Of a DNA stretch of 64,000 nucleotides, positions 1 to 12,520 are shown piece after piece. The position numbers were made by a program, and so were the translations under genes. Source of the DNA: Lotus japonicus (lineage: Eukaryota; Streptophyta; Magnoliopsida; Fabales; Fabaceae); contig NC_080046.1 in assembly GCF_012489685.1 (NCBI RefSeq), positions 64,247,984 through 64,311,983 on the forward strand. Reading direction: 5' to 3'. The notes under the pieces were generated by a model that saw only the letters and a list, made by a program, of their open reading frames with translations, was not told the origin of the DNA and did not search any database. Numbering within the stretch: position 1 is the first letter of the stretch; the number at the start of each line of letters is the position of its first letter.

Positions 1-766
1 TTGCAAAAGAGTGGCCTCAAGACTTTATGATATAGACCAGAGAAAGTGTAAATCTTTTCATTAATTTACCAGTTGCATAAATTGGTTAGCCAGAGTGATC
101 TGGATTTGTCATTACTTTTTGTCTAAGAAAACAGCCATAATAATGATGATAGGACCCTAATGGCAAAGTCAAAACTTGGGTAGGCAAAGTAATTGGCCGT
201 TTCTAAAGAGAAAGATGAATGCTTAAAAACATGATACAACTTTCCATATCAAACCCATTTGTCTTTCACTAGTCTCTGTTTTTTTTGTTAATTGTCAACA
301 TTAACCATCAAATCCCACCATGATCCATGTTCAACAGAAAGCAAGATATTTTACACCAATGGTATCTGAACGTTAGGTATCATGGATAGATTGTGGACTA
401 TAGTAGTATAAATTTAGGGTATAAGCCCCATACCGTAATGCAAAAATGGCACAATACTAGTATTTTGGACATTAACTCCGTACCAGAAAACAGTGCCCTA
501 AAGTAGTTGGAGAATCTCTGTTCACAATCAATGGCATGGTCAACAAATAAAATCTCCCCTGACGGAGAGATCTAAACAATGGTAACAAAAAATAACCCAA
601 TTTAATTTCTCATCAAATTTTTTAAGGATAACATGTTAGTTTAAGTATTACATATTTCGTAATGTGAAATCATGTTTGCATTTGTGACTAGGTGATTATT
701 TAATTTTCAGTTTAAAAGTGTTTTTACCTAACGAAGGTTTAAAACATCTTTCATGTTTGATGTATT

Positions 767-899
767 AAAATGTGTAATCTCGAATTCCAACGTCTCAAAC
801 AAACTTTCAACTGAAAATCAAACAAAATCGTTTAGGTGCCTGTTTGATTTTCAGTTAAAAAGTCTGTTTGAAACATTGAAATTCAAGATTACGATTTTC
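767..899. repeat. Fold-back (MITE-like) inverted repeat upstream of ARF3
   Basis: The two halves are imperfect reverse complements around a short loop near 826-841. The left arm reads GTAATCTcGAATTcCAA and the right arm ends in TTGaAATTCaAGATTAC. The inner arms share AACTGAAAATCAAACA and its complement. No coding potential is seen. It lies about 775 bp upstream of the ARF3 start. The rest of 1-1100 is AT-rich and shows no gene. A non-autonomous DNA transposon is the likely origin, but I could not define a target-site duplication. Confidence 0.6.
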
Positions 900-1149
900 A
901 ATGTACATTCCACAAACGAAATGCATTTGTTGAGTTGAGTGACCGGTAAAACTTTGGCGAGGAGGAGAAGGTGATTAAGGAAGAGGGATAGGTGTGAGAT
1001 TTAGTTAAGTAGAAGGGGACAGAATAGACATCCCCCCGGAAATACAGGGATACCGTACAGTCTTAAAAACCTGTTACAGTTTGTGATATTTTATTGGTTT
1101 TAACATTCACTACTACCACTACTACACAGTTTTTGTTCATGTAGCTTGT

Positions 1150-1200
1150 ACCTTTCCTCTCTTTCCTCTCTCTCTCTCTTTCTCTTTTTCCTCTGCCACA
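1150..1200 (+). repeat. CT-rich pyrimidine tract in the ARF3 upstream region
   Basis: A run of CTCTCT/TTCCTCT repeats, which could be promoter or 5' leader DNA. Such tracts are common near plant transcription starts. The start site itself cannot be placed from sequence. A TATAAAG motif occurs near 1427. Confidence 0.5.
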
Positions 1201-1673
1201 CATCACACCCAACAGTCTCAGCATTGCAGCAGCAACTGCAGCACTGCTGCTCCTGCTGCTTGCTTCAGCTCCCAGACAAGCAAAAGGGCCCAAAAGAAAT
1301 TAAAAAAAAATGAGGGATAGAAAATGAATGAGTGAAGAAAGAAAGAAAGAGGGATATATAATAAAATCCCAATGAAAGCTTGATTTGAAACTACCCATTT
1401 TCTCTTCCCCTTCCAGTTCCAGCTAAATATAAAGTAGTAAAAGGAAAGAGACCCAAAAAAGAAACAAAAGGAAATGGGTGAGAGAACAGAAAGAGAGTCT
1501 CTTTCTTTTTGGAGTATTGGGTCATAGTCTCTTTTTAGCAATGCCAAAGTTACTCTACAACACTACCTCAGCCTCTCAGAAAATGCAGCAGCAGGCATGA
1601 AACCACTCATTCATATCTTCATCTTCATCTTCCACTCTCTCCTTTTCCAAACTGCTTCTTCTCCTTCTCCTTC

Positions 1674-4600
1674 ATGATGGGGTTGATCGATCTCAACACT
1701 ACAGAGGATGATGAAACTCCTTCTTCCGGTGGTGATTCTTCTTCTCCTTCCTCCCCTTCTCACTCTGGCATAAGCACTTCTCCTTCAGCCATGGCTCCTC
1801 CTCCACCTTCTGTGTGCTTGGAGCTCTGGCACGCTTGTGCAGGCCCTCTGATCTCTCTGCCGAAGAAAGGGAGTGTTGTTGTGTACATCCCACAGGGACA
1901 CTTTGAGCAGGCTCAGGATTTTCCGGTTACTGCCTATAATATCCCAACTCATGTGTTCTGTCGTGTTCTCGATGTCAAGCTCCATGTAAGTGTTGGTTTG
2001 TTTCAGGGTTTTCCTATATGGGGATTTTGTTCTGTTTACTTGCTGAGAAAAAAAATGGGTTTCTGTTCAAGTTGAAAATTTGTGAATGACCCTTTTTGTT
2101 TTTTTGATTTTTCTGAGCAGGCAGAGGAAGGGAGTGATGAAGTGTATTGCCAAGTCTTGTTGATTCCTGAAAGTGAGGTGAGGTTTTATTTATGATTTAT
2201 GAACATCTGATCTTACTTTTGTTCTGTTTGGGTTGGGAGAAATTTTTGAGAAAGAATGATATCTCTAAGCTTCTGAGATTGTCATGTCTCCAAATACCAT
2301 GCTAGAGAATCTAAGTATATATGATGTAATAGATTGAAGTGGATAAGCAATCTCTTTATTAAGATTGAAAGTGAAAGGAAATAGGCTTATTAAATGAAGT
2401 GTCTTTATTAGATGATTTTAATTTTGATTGTATTTGAACTTGGCCACTTGATTACAGCAAGTGGAGAAAAACTTAGGGGAAGGGGACACTGATGCTGATG
2501 GTGAAGAGGATACTGAAGCTATGGTGAAGTCAACAACACCTCACATGTTCTGCAAGACTCTGACAGCTTCAGACACTAGCACTCATGGTGGATTCTCTGT
2601 GCCTCGTCGAGCTGCTGAAGATTGCTTTCCTCCCCTGGTAATTACGAAATATGGCATGCATTGCTTTCTCTTGTCAAAGCCACCATGCTCATGTCACATG
2701 TTTCATTCATTTGGTTTATCTTATTCTAATTCTAGTATCCTACATTCAATATCTTATTAATGTTTTTAACTGTGATGGTCTTACTTGATTTAGAATTTGC
2801 CTTCTGTCATGATATCAAATTCTTGAAGTTATGCACTTGTTTACTTCTCTGGTAGCATTTTGAATTTAAATTCTATTGTTACTTTAGGACTACAGTCAAC
2901 AACGACCTTCACAAGAGCTTGTTGCCAAGGATCTGCATGGCTTGGAATGGAAGTTTCGACATATATACAGGGGTATGTCACTTGTTAACATTGACATTGT
3001 AATATATTCATTGACAATTTACTGCTTGGGGGTTTTATTTCCTGTCTTTGTGGGTGCAGGGCAGCCGCGCAGGCATTTGCTCACAACTGGGTGGAGTGCA
3101 TTCGTAAACAAGAAGAAGCTTGTATCTGGCGATGCTGTCTTGTTTCTTAGGTATCTTGGCCTAAATTCTACCAAACATGAACTATTATTCGTAACAAGGA
3201 CTAACCTTTAATAATTGAAACCAGGGGTGATGATGGGGAACTGAGATTAGGGATTCGTAGGGCAGCTCAATTGAAAAGTGTTGGATCCTTTGCAGCTCCC
3301 TCTGGTCAGCATTTGAGTCCTGGCACTCTCATGGATGTTGCCAATGCCTTATCTTCAAGATGTGCGTTTAGTGCTTGCTACAATCCAAGGTATTTTTCTC
3401 TTTATTCACTTTAGTAATTTAGTTTTCCTCAGAATTTGAATATATGTGATTGTTAATGATATGATCTCCTTATCTATACCAAATGATATGATCCTCTCAT
3501 GTATGTGATTGTCAATGTTGGTAAATATCTCTCTGTATCTTCATTGTCCATTCTTTCTGCCCATGGTATGTGCTTGATGCTTATATTACACTCTTTCTTT
3601 GTAGGGTCAGTTCTTCAGAATTCATCATACCTGTCAACAAATTCATGAAGAGCCTTGATTGTTCTTATTCTGTTGGAATGAGGTTCAGGATGCGTTTTGA
3701 AACTGAGGATTCTGCAGAGAGAAGGTTTGTCAATTGTCATGCTTATTTTTTACTAACACATAAACACTATAGGCTGCAAAAACTGATCACGGTGAAATTC
3801 TTTTGGCCAGATTCACTGGATTAGTTATTGGAATCAGTGATGTGGATCCTGTTAGATGGCCAGGATCAAAATGGAGATGTCTGCTGGTATGTCACTGTGC
3901 TCCTTAAAACTTCCTTTATATTGTTATTACTAGTGTACTAGAGATTTTGCTTGAGGAGATGGCTGTCTATCTGTGTAACCTGCTAGGCTTGATATGTTAA
4001 TGATTATCAGGGCTTCCCAGTTCATGTTGGGATACACAGCTAATGATTTTCTGGACTATGGATTAGTTCTACACTCCCATTTTCCATTTTGAGTTGGAAT
4101 GTAATAGGGGATTAGTCCTAAATTTCCTCATGATAACCAACAAATTTCTTATTTTAGGAACCCAATTTCTCCTCTTATTTTAATTTTATTTTCTCTGAAT
4201 ACCCTCTGCTATGCAGCCTATTGTTTTATTTTTTATATTTTAAATTCAAAATCATAGCCCAATTTCTATTATTTTGTGTCTTGGTGATTTATTTGTTGTG
4301 GTAGTAGAAGTCCATGGGCATGACTGGTATGAATGTTAGTCTGACTTAAATATGAATTCATAGATGAAGTTGTGTTCCTTACTAGTAGTGGGATACAGAA
4401 AAGTTGGCTTTTGATCCGAACTGATGGTACTATCTACGCAAATTTGATAGGAATCTGTATCAGCCGAAGTTGACTTGTCTTTCAAAACTAATTAAAAACG
4501 AAAATTGTGTTCCTTACTCATGTTCTTCCTAGTACTAGTGACATATCTCTTCTTTTAAAGTAGTTTGGAGAATTACTTAGTATACTTCTATTTTGGGCGT

Positions 4601-5960
4601 TAACTCATCCTTGTCATACTTCAAAAGATTGTGTTGTTCATAGTGTAATTATAACTTGTTATGTGGTCTCATTTCTGTAGTACACTATGACTGATAGTAA
4701 GCATATATTTTTAACAGGTGAGGTGGGATGACATAGAAGCCGGTAGGCATAATAGGGTTTCCCCATGGGAAATTGAGCCATTTGGTTCTGCTTCCAATAA
4801 CTTGATGGCAGCTGGTTTGAAGAGGACCCGGATCGGAATGACTTCAACAAAGATGGAATTTCCAGCTCCTAGTAAGTCAACCATATTCTTTTAATTTTTT
4901 TTTATGTGTGAGCAGTCTTACACATGCCACAATATTGAAAATTTGTTACTTTGACAGATGGAATTGGAACATCAGACTTTGGTGAATCGTTAAGGTTCCA
5001 GAAGGTCTTGCAAGGTCAAGAAATTATGGGTGTTAATACTCCCTTTGATGGTATTAATGCTCAGAGTCCCCGGTTTTATGAGCTAGGGAGATGCTATCCT
5101 GGTTCAAACTGTTCAGGGATTGCTACAACAGGAAATAGTATGAGAGTCCCACAAGTGACTTCTGATTTTTCCTGTAATGGCACAGGCTTCAGTGAATCCT
5201 TCCGATTCCCGAAGGTCTTGCAAGGTCAAGAAATTCTTCCAAGCCCACCATATGGGGCCTTGTCTGTAGACGAGGCTCGTGGATATGGTCGCTTCGGTCG
5301 TTTTGATGGTTATCAACCACTTAGCTCCAGAAATGGGTGGCCTGCCCAGATGCATGACAACACTTCACATTTGCACACATCAGTTACATCCGGGCAAGTG
5401 TCATCTCCATCATCTGTGTTAATGTTCCAGCAGGCAATTAATCCAGTTTCAAACCGTGATTATAACATGGAGAGAGAGGGTAAAGTGCATTACCAAGGTT
5501 CATATGCATCTGAAGTGAAAGGTGGAGCATTTGCACCTTCCCTTTCTGATAACCCTATTTTATCTGGAAGAGCTCAGGAAGGTGCAAACACTTTTGGTGT
5601 GTTTAGTAATTTTCATAGTCAGCTGGGCAGTTCAAGGCTCCATGATTCAGTTTCAGCAATGAGAAGCAGTCAAGAGTTGGTTCCCTCATGCAAAAGTGGC
5701 TGCAGACTCTTTGGTTTTTCATTAACTGAAGACACACACATTGCAAATGAAGAGACTGAGGCTTCTAATTCTGGACCTTCCTTTACTAGACTTGTTGAAG
5801 ATGAATTCCACCCAGGCCTTTCACTCAGGAGTAAAGGGGTTGGGAGTAACTGCACAAAAGTAAGCTTAATTCTATATGTTATCATAGCATGCTTCACTCT
5901 GATTTTAGATATAACTTAATGATGATATTAATTTGTTTGCAGGGTGTGTTGCAGTATTGA
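1674..5960 (+). CDS. ARF3: Auxin response factor 3 / ETTIN-like transcription factor
   Basis: Nuclear B3-type DNA-binding auxin response factor, expected to set abaxial organ polarity and gynoecium patterning as ETTIN does. Exons read by eye: 1674-1985, 2121-2177, 2458-2637, 2888-2972, 3060-3150, 3225-3389, 3605-3724, 3811-3886, 4718-4871, 4958-5859, 5943-5960. All junctions are GT-AG and the frame stays open for 719 residues. The N-terminus (MMGLIDLN, then [11 protein letters not shown]) is typical of ARFs. The B3 domain spans about residues 152-254, with [20 protein letters not shown] and [10 protein letters not shown]. The ARF middle domain follows at about 265-370. The long last domain is Ser/Gly-rich. 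There is no C-terminal PB1 (Aux/IAA-binding) domain, which is the hallmark of ARF3. KVLQGQE occurs twice (about residues 428 and 498), each encoded by a tasiR-ARF target site. ATG codons at 1674 and 1677 are in frame; I chose the first. It is longer than Arabidopsis ETT (608 residues). The structure looks intact. Confidence 0.95.
5002..5022 (+). promoter_or_regulatory. tasiR-ARF target site A in ARF3 mRNA
   Basis: This 21-nt stretch contains GGTCTTGCAAGGTCAAGAA, complementary to TAS3-derived tasiR-ARF with one G:U wobble as I know that small RNA. In known ARF3 genes such sites mediate trans-acting siRNA repression and confine the protein to the abaxial side. The site lies in exon 10 and encodes KVLQGQE. 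Confidence 0.93.
5212..5232 (+). promoter_or_regulatory. tasiR-ARF target site B in ARF3 mRNA
   Basis: Exactly the same 21 nt as site A, 210 nt downstream in the same exon, again encoding KVLQGQE. Two tasiR-ARF sites in one large exon is the arrangement known for ARF3/ETTIN. Confidence 0.93.
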
Positions 5961-7721
5961 ACTGAGAATCATGATGATGTGTGAAAGCAAGGTACTAGCA
6001 TGAGAGAGGGCAGAAGAATGTGTCCATTGTTGCTCTTGTTATGTGCTTAGCTATAATGAAATTTGTTATTATTTGCCAAAATTGGGTTATTTTATCTTAA
6101 GTGGCCACGAGACCAAATTAATGTGTTTGTGTATTATTGTATTTTTATGCATACTCACTGTGTCCTATATGAGATGCATACTGTTGAGTAATGCTACTAA
6201 GGTAATCCTATGCATGTTATCCATTTTCTGGGTCATATATGGAACTAAATAAACAACTCAAAGATATTTTGGCAGACTCATTCTATTTCTGCAGCCTTAA
6301 GGAATTTATAATTGTGCTATTATGAGATTGTTGTAGCTATATTTGACGGGCTAGTATGCACCAGTTAAAAATGATGCAAAGGTACACCACTCTATTTTTA
6401 CTTGCTGGAGCAAATCATCAATCTCCCTCCCATTCATCTTCTCTGTGATATACTTCTCTATTGCCATCATTCTTTCATTTCTTTTCTAAGCATTGGAGTT
6501 CTCCGCCGCCATGGAAGGAGCTTCCATGAGCTACATTCACTCCCCCTTCACCTCTGTAGCTTCTTATTTCCTTTCCTCTGTTTTCATTTCCTCTTTCCTA
6601 TCTTTTGCTAGCCCATTCCTCTTATTCCACCATTCTTCCCTGCTACTGACATAGGTGGAGCTTCCATGAGCCCCATGCAAGCCACACCACTCATGGTGAT
6701 ACGTCACATGCAAGGATGATAAGAAACACCCACAAAACCACTGCACTCCCCCCCCCCCCCCATTGAACACCAAACAAGCCTCACCTCTAATCCTGTTTTA
6801 ACACCCCAAAACCCCCGCTCTCAATATCCATATCCAAAATACCCAAATCAAAGCTTGAACCTCTATCCACTGAACCACTTGGACCTCCTTGCTCTGCCAC
6901 CGCGAGCTCCACTCTGGCGCCATCTCCCCTCAGCCTCTCTTCACTGCACACTGCCGCCACACTCTCTTCCATATGCGCTCGCGGTCACTGCACTCTCTGC
7001 TGTTGTGCTTTGATGTTGCAACAGTCCTTTCCCAGCCTATAATAGCAATAGATGGCCCAAAGTTGGACCAGTTTTAAAGGGGTGTACATTAAATGGACCC
7101 TTATTTGACGTCTGTTTCTTTTGCAGATTCGGCTTCTTTTGCATGTGTTTATATGAAGGAGAGCATAATAATTTTCGCCAGAAACAGTGAAGTAGCCCAA
7201 CATCTCAAATTGCCTCTCATATGGTGTAACCATAAACTGAATAGTGTACGATTAATATCACATGCATCACTTTCAGTTAAGAGTTGGGACCATATGTCCT
7301 AGATAAATAGTGTTGCATTTATGTAGCTGTTTACTTCTTTTCATTAATAACTGAAATGGTCTTGTATCGAATTTATTCTACCTGGCTGGTCTTAAGTCTT
7401 TTCCCTCTTCTCCTAGATTTTTACATGTTTGATTTTCTCTCCCAAAAAGTTTTTTTATTTATTTAAATAATGATTGGGGGTGGAAAGGTAAAATTCAAAA
7501 CCAAAGCAATAAATGCAGAATTGCTTGGAAATTTGACCAAGGTCCTACTAAGGGGTGGAAAGTTCTCATTCAAAATCACAGAAGTCATTATAATCTTAAA
7601 TGCAACTTTCTTTAACAATAGTTTTCTATTTAGTAGTTAATTTGCATTTGCCTTTGACTAATTAATATCTTCCTTCATGCTTTGGCAACAAGAAACACCT
7701 GTTGTTCCTATATTCTGTGAC
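5961..7721. other. ARF3 3' flank and non-coding spacer
   Basis: Probable ARF3 3' UTR runs to about 6250, where an AATAAA-like signal (CTAAATAAAC) occurs. Beyond it lies a spacer without a supported gene. Notable items are a short palindrome-bearing motif GGAGCTTCCATGAGC present twice (about 6518 and 6658), a run of 14 C at 6748-6761, and a stretch richer in C and G at about 6780-7020 that stands out from the AT-rich surroundings. Open frames here are short and unlike known proteins. Confidence 0.5.
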
Positions 7722-7732
7722 TATATATATAT
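7722..7732 (+). promoter_or_regulatory. Probable TATA box of the MLO gene
   Basis: TATATATATAT lies 43-53 bp before the ATG at 7775, giving room for only a short 5' leader. Confidence 0.55.
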
Positions 7733-7774
7733 TACAGACATCACTCTTGCTGGTTAGCATAGCTGAAAGAGAAG

Positions 7775-10700
7775 ATGGCTAATACTTCTTCAGAGACAAC
7801 TCTAGAAAGCACAGCAACATGGGCTGTGGCAACAGTTTGCTTCATATTGGTTCTAATCTCTATTCTTATTGAGCATCTGCTGCATCTTTTGACCAAGGTG
7901 TATATAAGATCTCTCAACATTTTCAGTGTGTTTGGATATCCCTTAGCATCAGTGCAAATTGATATTCAAATGCACCTTAAGACAAAAAAAAGTGAATGGT
8001 TTTCTTATACACTGAGTTGAAATTTACATTCAACTGATATCCAAACAAACACGAATTCTTTACGCACAAGATTCACATATGAATAATGAATTCATGCTTC
8101 TTTTTCCAGCACCTAGCTAGTCACCTACTATGCCACATAATTAATAAAGGGTATATTTCTAATTCTCTCATTTACTTCAGCATTTCAAAAAGAAAAGGAG
8201 GAAGTACCTCACTGGGGCTCTTGAGAAGATCAAATCAGGTTAGCTTTTTGGGTAATTAGAGGGAAATGAGTTATTGTTATTGATTTTTATTTCCATCCTA
8301 TTTTTCAGCCTTATGGTAAACTGAACTACTGAAGTGATATATATTTTCCTGTGTAGAATTTATGCTTCTGGGTTTCACATCTTTGTTGCTAACTGTAAGC
8401 CAAAAACCAATTGCAAATATCTGCATTCCAAAAGGCGTAGGTGAAACTCTTCTTCCCTGCTCAAACATGACTTTTGACGATGCTCAGGAGGAAACCAAAT
8501 GTGCAAAGCAGGTACTGAAATCAAACACATCATATTTTGCTAGCTTTCTATATGTATAATGTAGCTAGATACTCTTTAATATTAGTAATCATTTTACTTA
8601 ATGTTTTAATCTTGACCATTCATGATTAGATTTAACGGTCCACATGCTCGCAGGGGAAAGTATCATTGTTGTCAAGAAGTGGTGTCGGAGAGCTGCAATA
8701 CTTAATCTTTCATCTGGCTGTGACTCATGTTATCTCCTGCTTCCTTACCTTCACTCTTGGAATGGCAAAGGTGACACATATTTCTTTCAAATCCACAATT
8801 CTTTGTTTTTTTTATTTTGAGGATTTGAAATTACAGTTAACAAGAACAATGCCAATTAACTTTTCAACTTTCTCGGATGATTAAGAGCTTCAGAAGGGGA
8901 AGTTGGACTTGTGTTTGACTACTGTACCAATTAATTGATTAATTTCTTTGTCGACACACAGATGAGACGTTGGGAGTCATGGGAAGCAGAAACTAGAACA
9001 TTGGAGTATGAATTTTCATATGGTAAGTCTTATTTGCTTCTCCTCTCATTTGCTGCAGGGTTTCTCGTAGGACCCCCTGGTTATGATTTGTCTAAAAATC
9101 TTAAAATCATGACATAACAGATGATCTAATATAGTATAATAGTAATATTATAACAATGTTCAAGTTATATGATTTGAACATTTGTGTTGTTATTATTACT
9201 TACTAGTATTTTACTATATGGTCCACCTTTGAATGGTAAGCGCTAAGATGTCATTTTCTGATTCATCATGCAACCAATAAGATAGTATAAAGAGTTTGTT
9301 TGGTTTACCGTTATAAAGTATGAAAGTGATAAAATAATACATTTCGATGAACTTTTTTGTTGAAGCAACTTAATTAGGATGTGTTTGTAAAATTCATGAG
9401 ACTCTATTTGATTGCTTGCCTTAATTTATGGAAATGTAGATCCACGGAGGTTTCATCTCACTCATCAGACATCATTTGGGAAGCGGCATCTTAACTACTG
9501 GAGTAACAACCCAGTTCTGTTCTGGCCTGTAAGTTCAATTATTGGAGTTATTAAACAAGTTAGTAATCAGTATTTAATCTATCTTCCAATGTCAATGATG
9601 AGTGATAACTTTTATCTTTTTACCCTTTTAATTTGTCCAGGTTTGTCTTCTTAGACAGTTCTATAAATCTGTCTCTAAGGTTGATTACTTCACTCTTAGA
9701 CATGGATTCATCACGGTAATGCAATGATTTTAATAATCAAGTTTGGTTCATATCATGACTTATTAATCAGATGTAATTATAAAATGAAAAATCTAATTAA
9801 CACATTTTAGTACTGGTTATACTACTATTTCTTTAGGCCCATTTTGCTGAAGGAAGTAACTTTGACTTCCAAAAGTATATAAGACGAGCTTTGGAAAAGG
9901 ATTTTGGAGTGCTTGTGGGAATAAGGTACCTTGATTTCACAATTTTAACGCAATTAATCTTGATTTAGCATGTATGTATTGTTGGATTCTTTCATCAGAA
10001 CCAATTCTCACACAAAGAAATTATTCAGAAGCTAGCCTCCAAAATTAATTTTAACCTTAGAATCAATAATTTACATGCAATTTCTATGGTTCTGAAGTTT
10101 ATTGAAAACAAAATTATTTTTTGTGGGCATGTATTGTTTCAGCTGGTGGATTTGGCTATTCTCAGCTCTGTACATATTCTTCAATGCAAATGGTAAATTA
10201 TATTAAACTATATAATTATCCCATGATACAGATAAGCTCCTTAATTAGTAACTAACCACTAGTTTTGATTATCTCCCTTTTCTTTCTGCAGTATTCTACA
10301 GTCATTTATGGCTGCCTTTTATTCCACTAATGGTAAGAAAAGTTATTTACTTACTCCACTTTGCCTTTATTTTTAGTCATAGTTGCCTTTTGTCATTGAT
10401 ACATTGGAAAGAACTGTTAATATAGCTTTGGTTTTATGTTGTGCAGGTGCTTTTGTTGGTGGGAACAAAGCTACAAGGCATCATAACAGAAATGTGCTTG
10501 GAAAGTCATGGCAAGTCTCATGTGGTCAGAGGAACTTTGCTTGTGAGGCCCAGTGATCACTTTTTCTGGTTTCGATGGCCCAACCTCCTTCTCCATCTCA
10601 TCAGCTTCATATTGTTTCAGGTTATTCTTTAATTAATTGCTTCTGGCAACCTTTAAGTCTTAAAACTAACATGATTCCATCCAATTCTTGTTATTGGAAA

Positions 10701-11650
10701 ACATGTCAGTTAATTAAACTGATAATTTTCTTTGTATTATGCAGAATTCATTTCAACTGGCATTTTTCACATGGACTTGGGTGAGTTCCCCCATTCATTC
10801 ACCTGGATTTTATTTTTTAAAAAATACTGTTTATTATGGACCAAGATAAAGAGCATATTACAAATATCATTATGTTACATTTTATTTTATAACAAGTAAA
10901 AACAGATATAGTTTATGAAAATAAATTTAAAAATATGTTGTTTACTATGATGTACAGATTCGATTCGGTATCAGATCATGCTTCCATCAAGAAACTGAGA
11001 ATATTATCATAAGGGTTGTTTTGGGGGTTTCGGTACAAATCCTCTGTGCCTATGTGACACTGCCCCTTTATGCTTTGGTAACTCAGGTACACAGACAAAC
11101 CATAACTAACAACACTGATATCATGTAACCTTGCCATTTATTTCCAATTTAATTTGCACAGCATCATATATTTATCTGTTTCTTTTAAATTCCATACATC
11201 ACTATCACTTTTTTTTCCATTTGATTGAAAAATTTATACATTAGGTTGTTTGGATTTCATGTCCTTATTTCTTTTTTAATCATTAATTAGTGTCATTACT
11301 ACATATGCAATTTGTGACAGATGGGTACCTCCATGAGCAAAGTTGTGTTCACAGAGAATGTGATTAGAGGCATACACATTTGGCATGCTAAGGCTAAGAA
11401 GAACATGGCTCTAAGGAATCCAAACTCAGAACGCTCAACCCTGGAAACTTCGCCATCTCTTCAAACTTCACTAGAAGCTTCACCTTCTTTCAGTCTTGAT
11501 GCATCGTTCTCCATTTTAGTGGATCGTCCATTAGATGATAAGTATATGGATTATGAAGAGAAAGTGAATAACGAACAACAAGAATCCGAGAATCAAGGAC
11601 GAAAGCCAGGTTCCTTTTACGGGTTTGACCTGCAAAAAGAGGGAAAGTAG
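7775..11650 (+). CDS. MLO-family seven-transmembrane protein
   Basis: Plant-specific plasma-membrane protein of the MLO family; members act in powdery mildew susceptibility, root thigmomorphogenesis or pollen-tube reception and bind calmodulin. Exons by eye: 7775-7897, 8181-8238, 8357-8511, 8654-8770, 8962-9022, 9440-9528, 9641-9715, 9837-9925, 10143-10192, 10292-10332, 10447-10620, 10745-10780, 10958-11086, 11321-11650. They join in frame into 508 residues, normal for the family. Diagnostic parts are the N-terminal [18 protein letters not shown] membrane segment, [16 protein letters not shown], the loop Cys residues (ICIP, LPCSN), [16 protein letters not shown], and [14 protein letters not shown]. 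The amphipathic tail [15 protein letters not shown] fits the calmodulin-binding site. The C-terminal tail is short and lacks the D/E-F-S/T-F motif of mildew-susceptibility clade V, so clade VI (MLO3-like) or another clade is more likely. That clade call is inference. Introns 1 and 5 carry MITE-like repeats. Confidence 0.93.
7928..8052. repeat. MITE-like fold-back element in MLO intron 1
   Basis: Begins with GTGTTTGGATATC and ends with GATATCCAAACAAACAC, so the 125-bp unit has near-perfect terminal inverted repeats. It is non-coding and entirely inside intron 1. Confidence 0.6.
9293..9372. repeat. Half-copy of a MITE family in MLO intron 5
   Basis: The run TTGGTTTACCGTTA, AAAGTATGAAA and CTTTTTTGTTGAAG matches, in the same order, the reverse complement of the right arm of the fold-back element at 58,960-59,114. 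Only one arm is clear here, so this is a truncated or diverged copy. Confidence 0.6.
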
Positions 11651-12520
11651 ACCAATTATGCTTTCTTTCTGGTCATGATTCTCAGAGATACAAAGCTATG
11701 TACATGTGACTCCATTTCACAATATTTAGATATTAGAAAAAGTTAGCAGTTAATATAGAATGCGATTTGTTGTAACTCTGTATTTAAGAGTTCAATGATA
11801 ATTACCACATTCGCAATTTTTCACCACCTCTAGTCCATATGGATATGAAAAGATATTTATAAATGAAATGAATGGTATATATATGAAATTTCTGTTGTGG
11901 TAGACATGGCTAAGGAGTAGTGGCTATTGTGTGATGGCTATAGGTGATGATGTTTAAGGGATATTTGACATTTGTGCCTGATGGTGGACTCAGTTACTGA
12001 GAAGTGACATTGATTAGTCCAGTTAGTGCTGAATCTGCTTATCATTTAGTTAGTTATTGTACATTTGTACTTGTTATAGATTAGTTAGTTAGAGGCTCAG
12101 TTAGTAGTTGTGAGTTTGTCAGTTTGTTAGCAGCTGAGTGTAACTAAGTTGGATATATTAACACTTCTGTTATTATTCATCAACGAATTCATTTTCTTTC
12201 CTTCAATATGCTTCTTAGTTCCTTTATGGTGTAAGACTATGGTAGTTTCTTGGATAACAAGAACCCTTAGTACTCAAATTGCTCAAAGTACGATATACTA
12301 CAAGAGATACTTTCAATGAGGCAGTGAGAAATGAGTCTTTCTGATTTCTACACATATTCTATGGGAAGAATTGGAGTCTTTAAGATCTTCACCTAGTTGC
12401 TCTTGTGATGTTAAATGCAATTGTGATCTGATGAAAAATATCAAGAAGCATAAAAAATCTGAGTATGTGATATGCAAAAGATTGATCCAGCTCTTTAAGC
12501 CTGCAAAATCCAATAGAAAT
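11651..12520 (+). mobile_element. Decayed Ty1/copia remnant (LTR-like segment, PBS-like motif, gag scrap)
   Basis: Just past the MLO 3' flank, about 11,990-12,225 has the TTAGTTAGTTATTG-rich style of the copia LTR found later in this window. A degraded primer-binding-like motif (TGGTGTAAGACT) follows at 12,227-12,238. At 12,371-12,520 the + strand encodes a gag-like segment (ESLRSSPSCSCDVKCNCDL, then a KSEYVIC match). It sits in a frame different from the upstream SDFYTYSMGR-like piece, so it is frameshifted. The outer limits and the LTR assignment are uncertain; the gag resemblance is the stronger evidence. Confidence 0.5.

Noticed and set aside
1218..1547. 109-codon minus-strand frame upstream of ARF3
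   Set aside because: It is a Phe/Ser-rich shadow of purine-rich plus-strand leader DNA.
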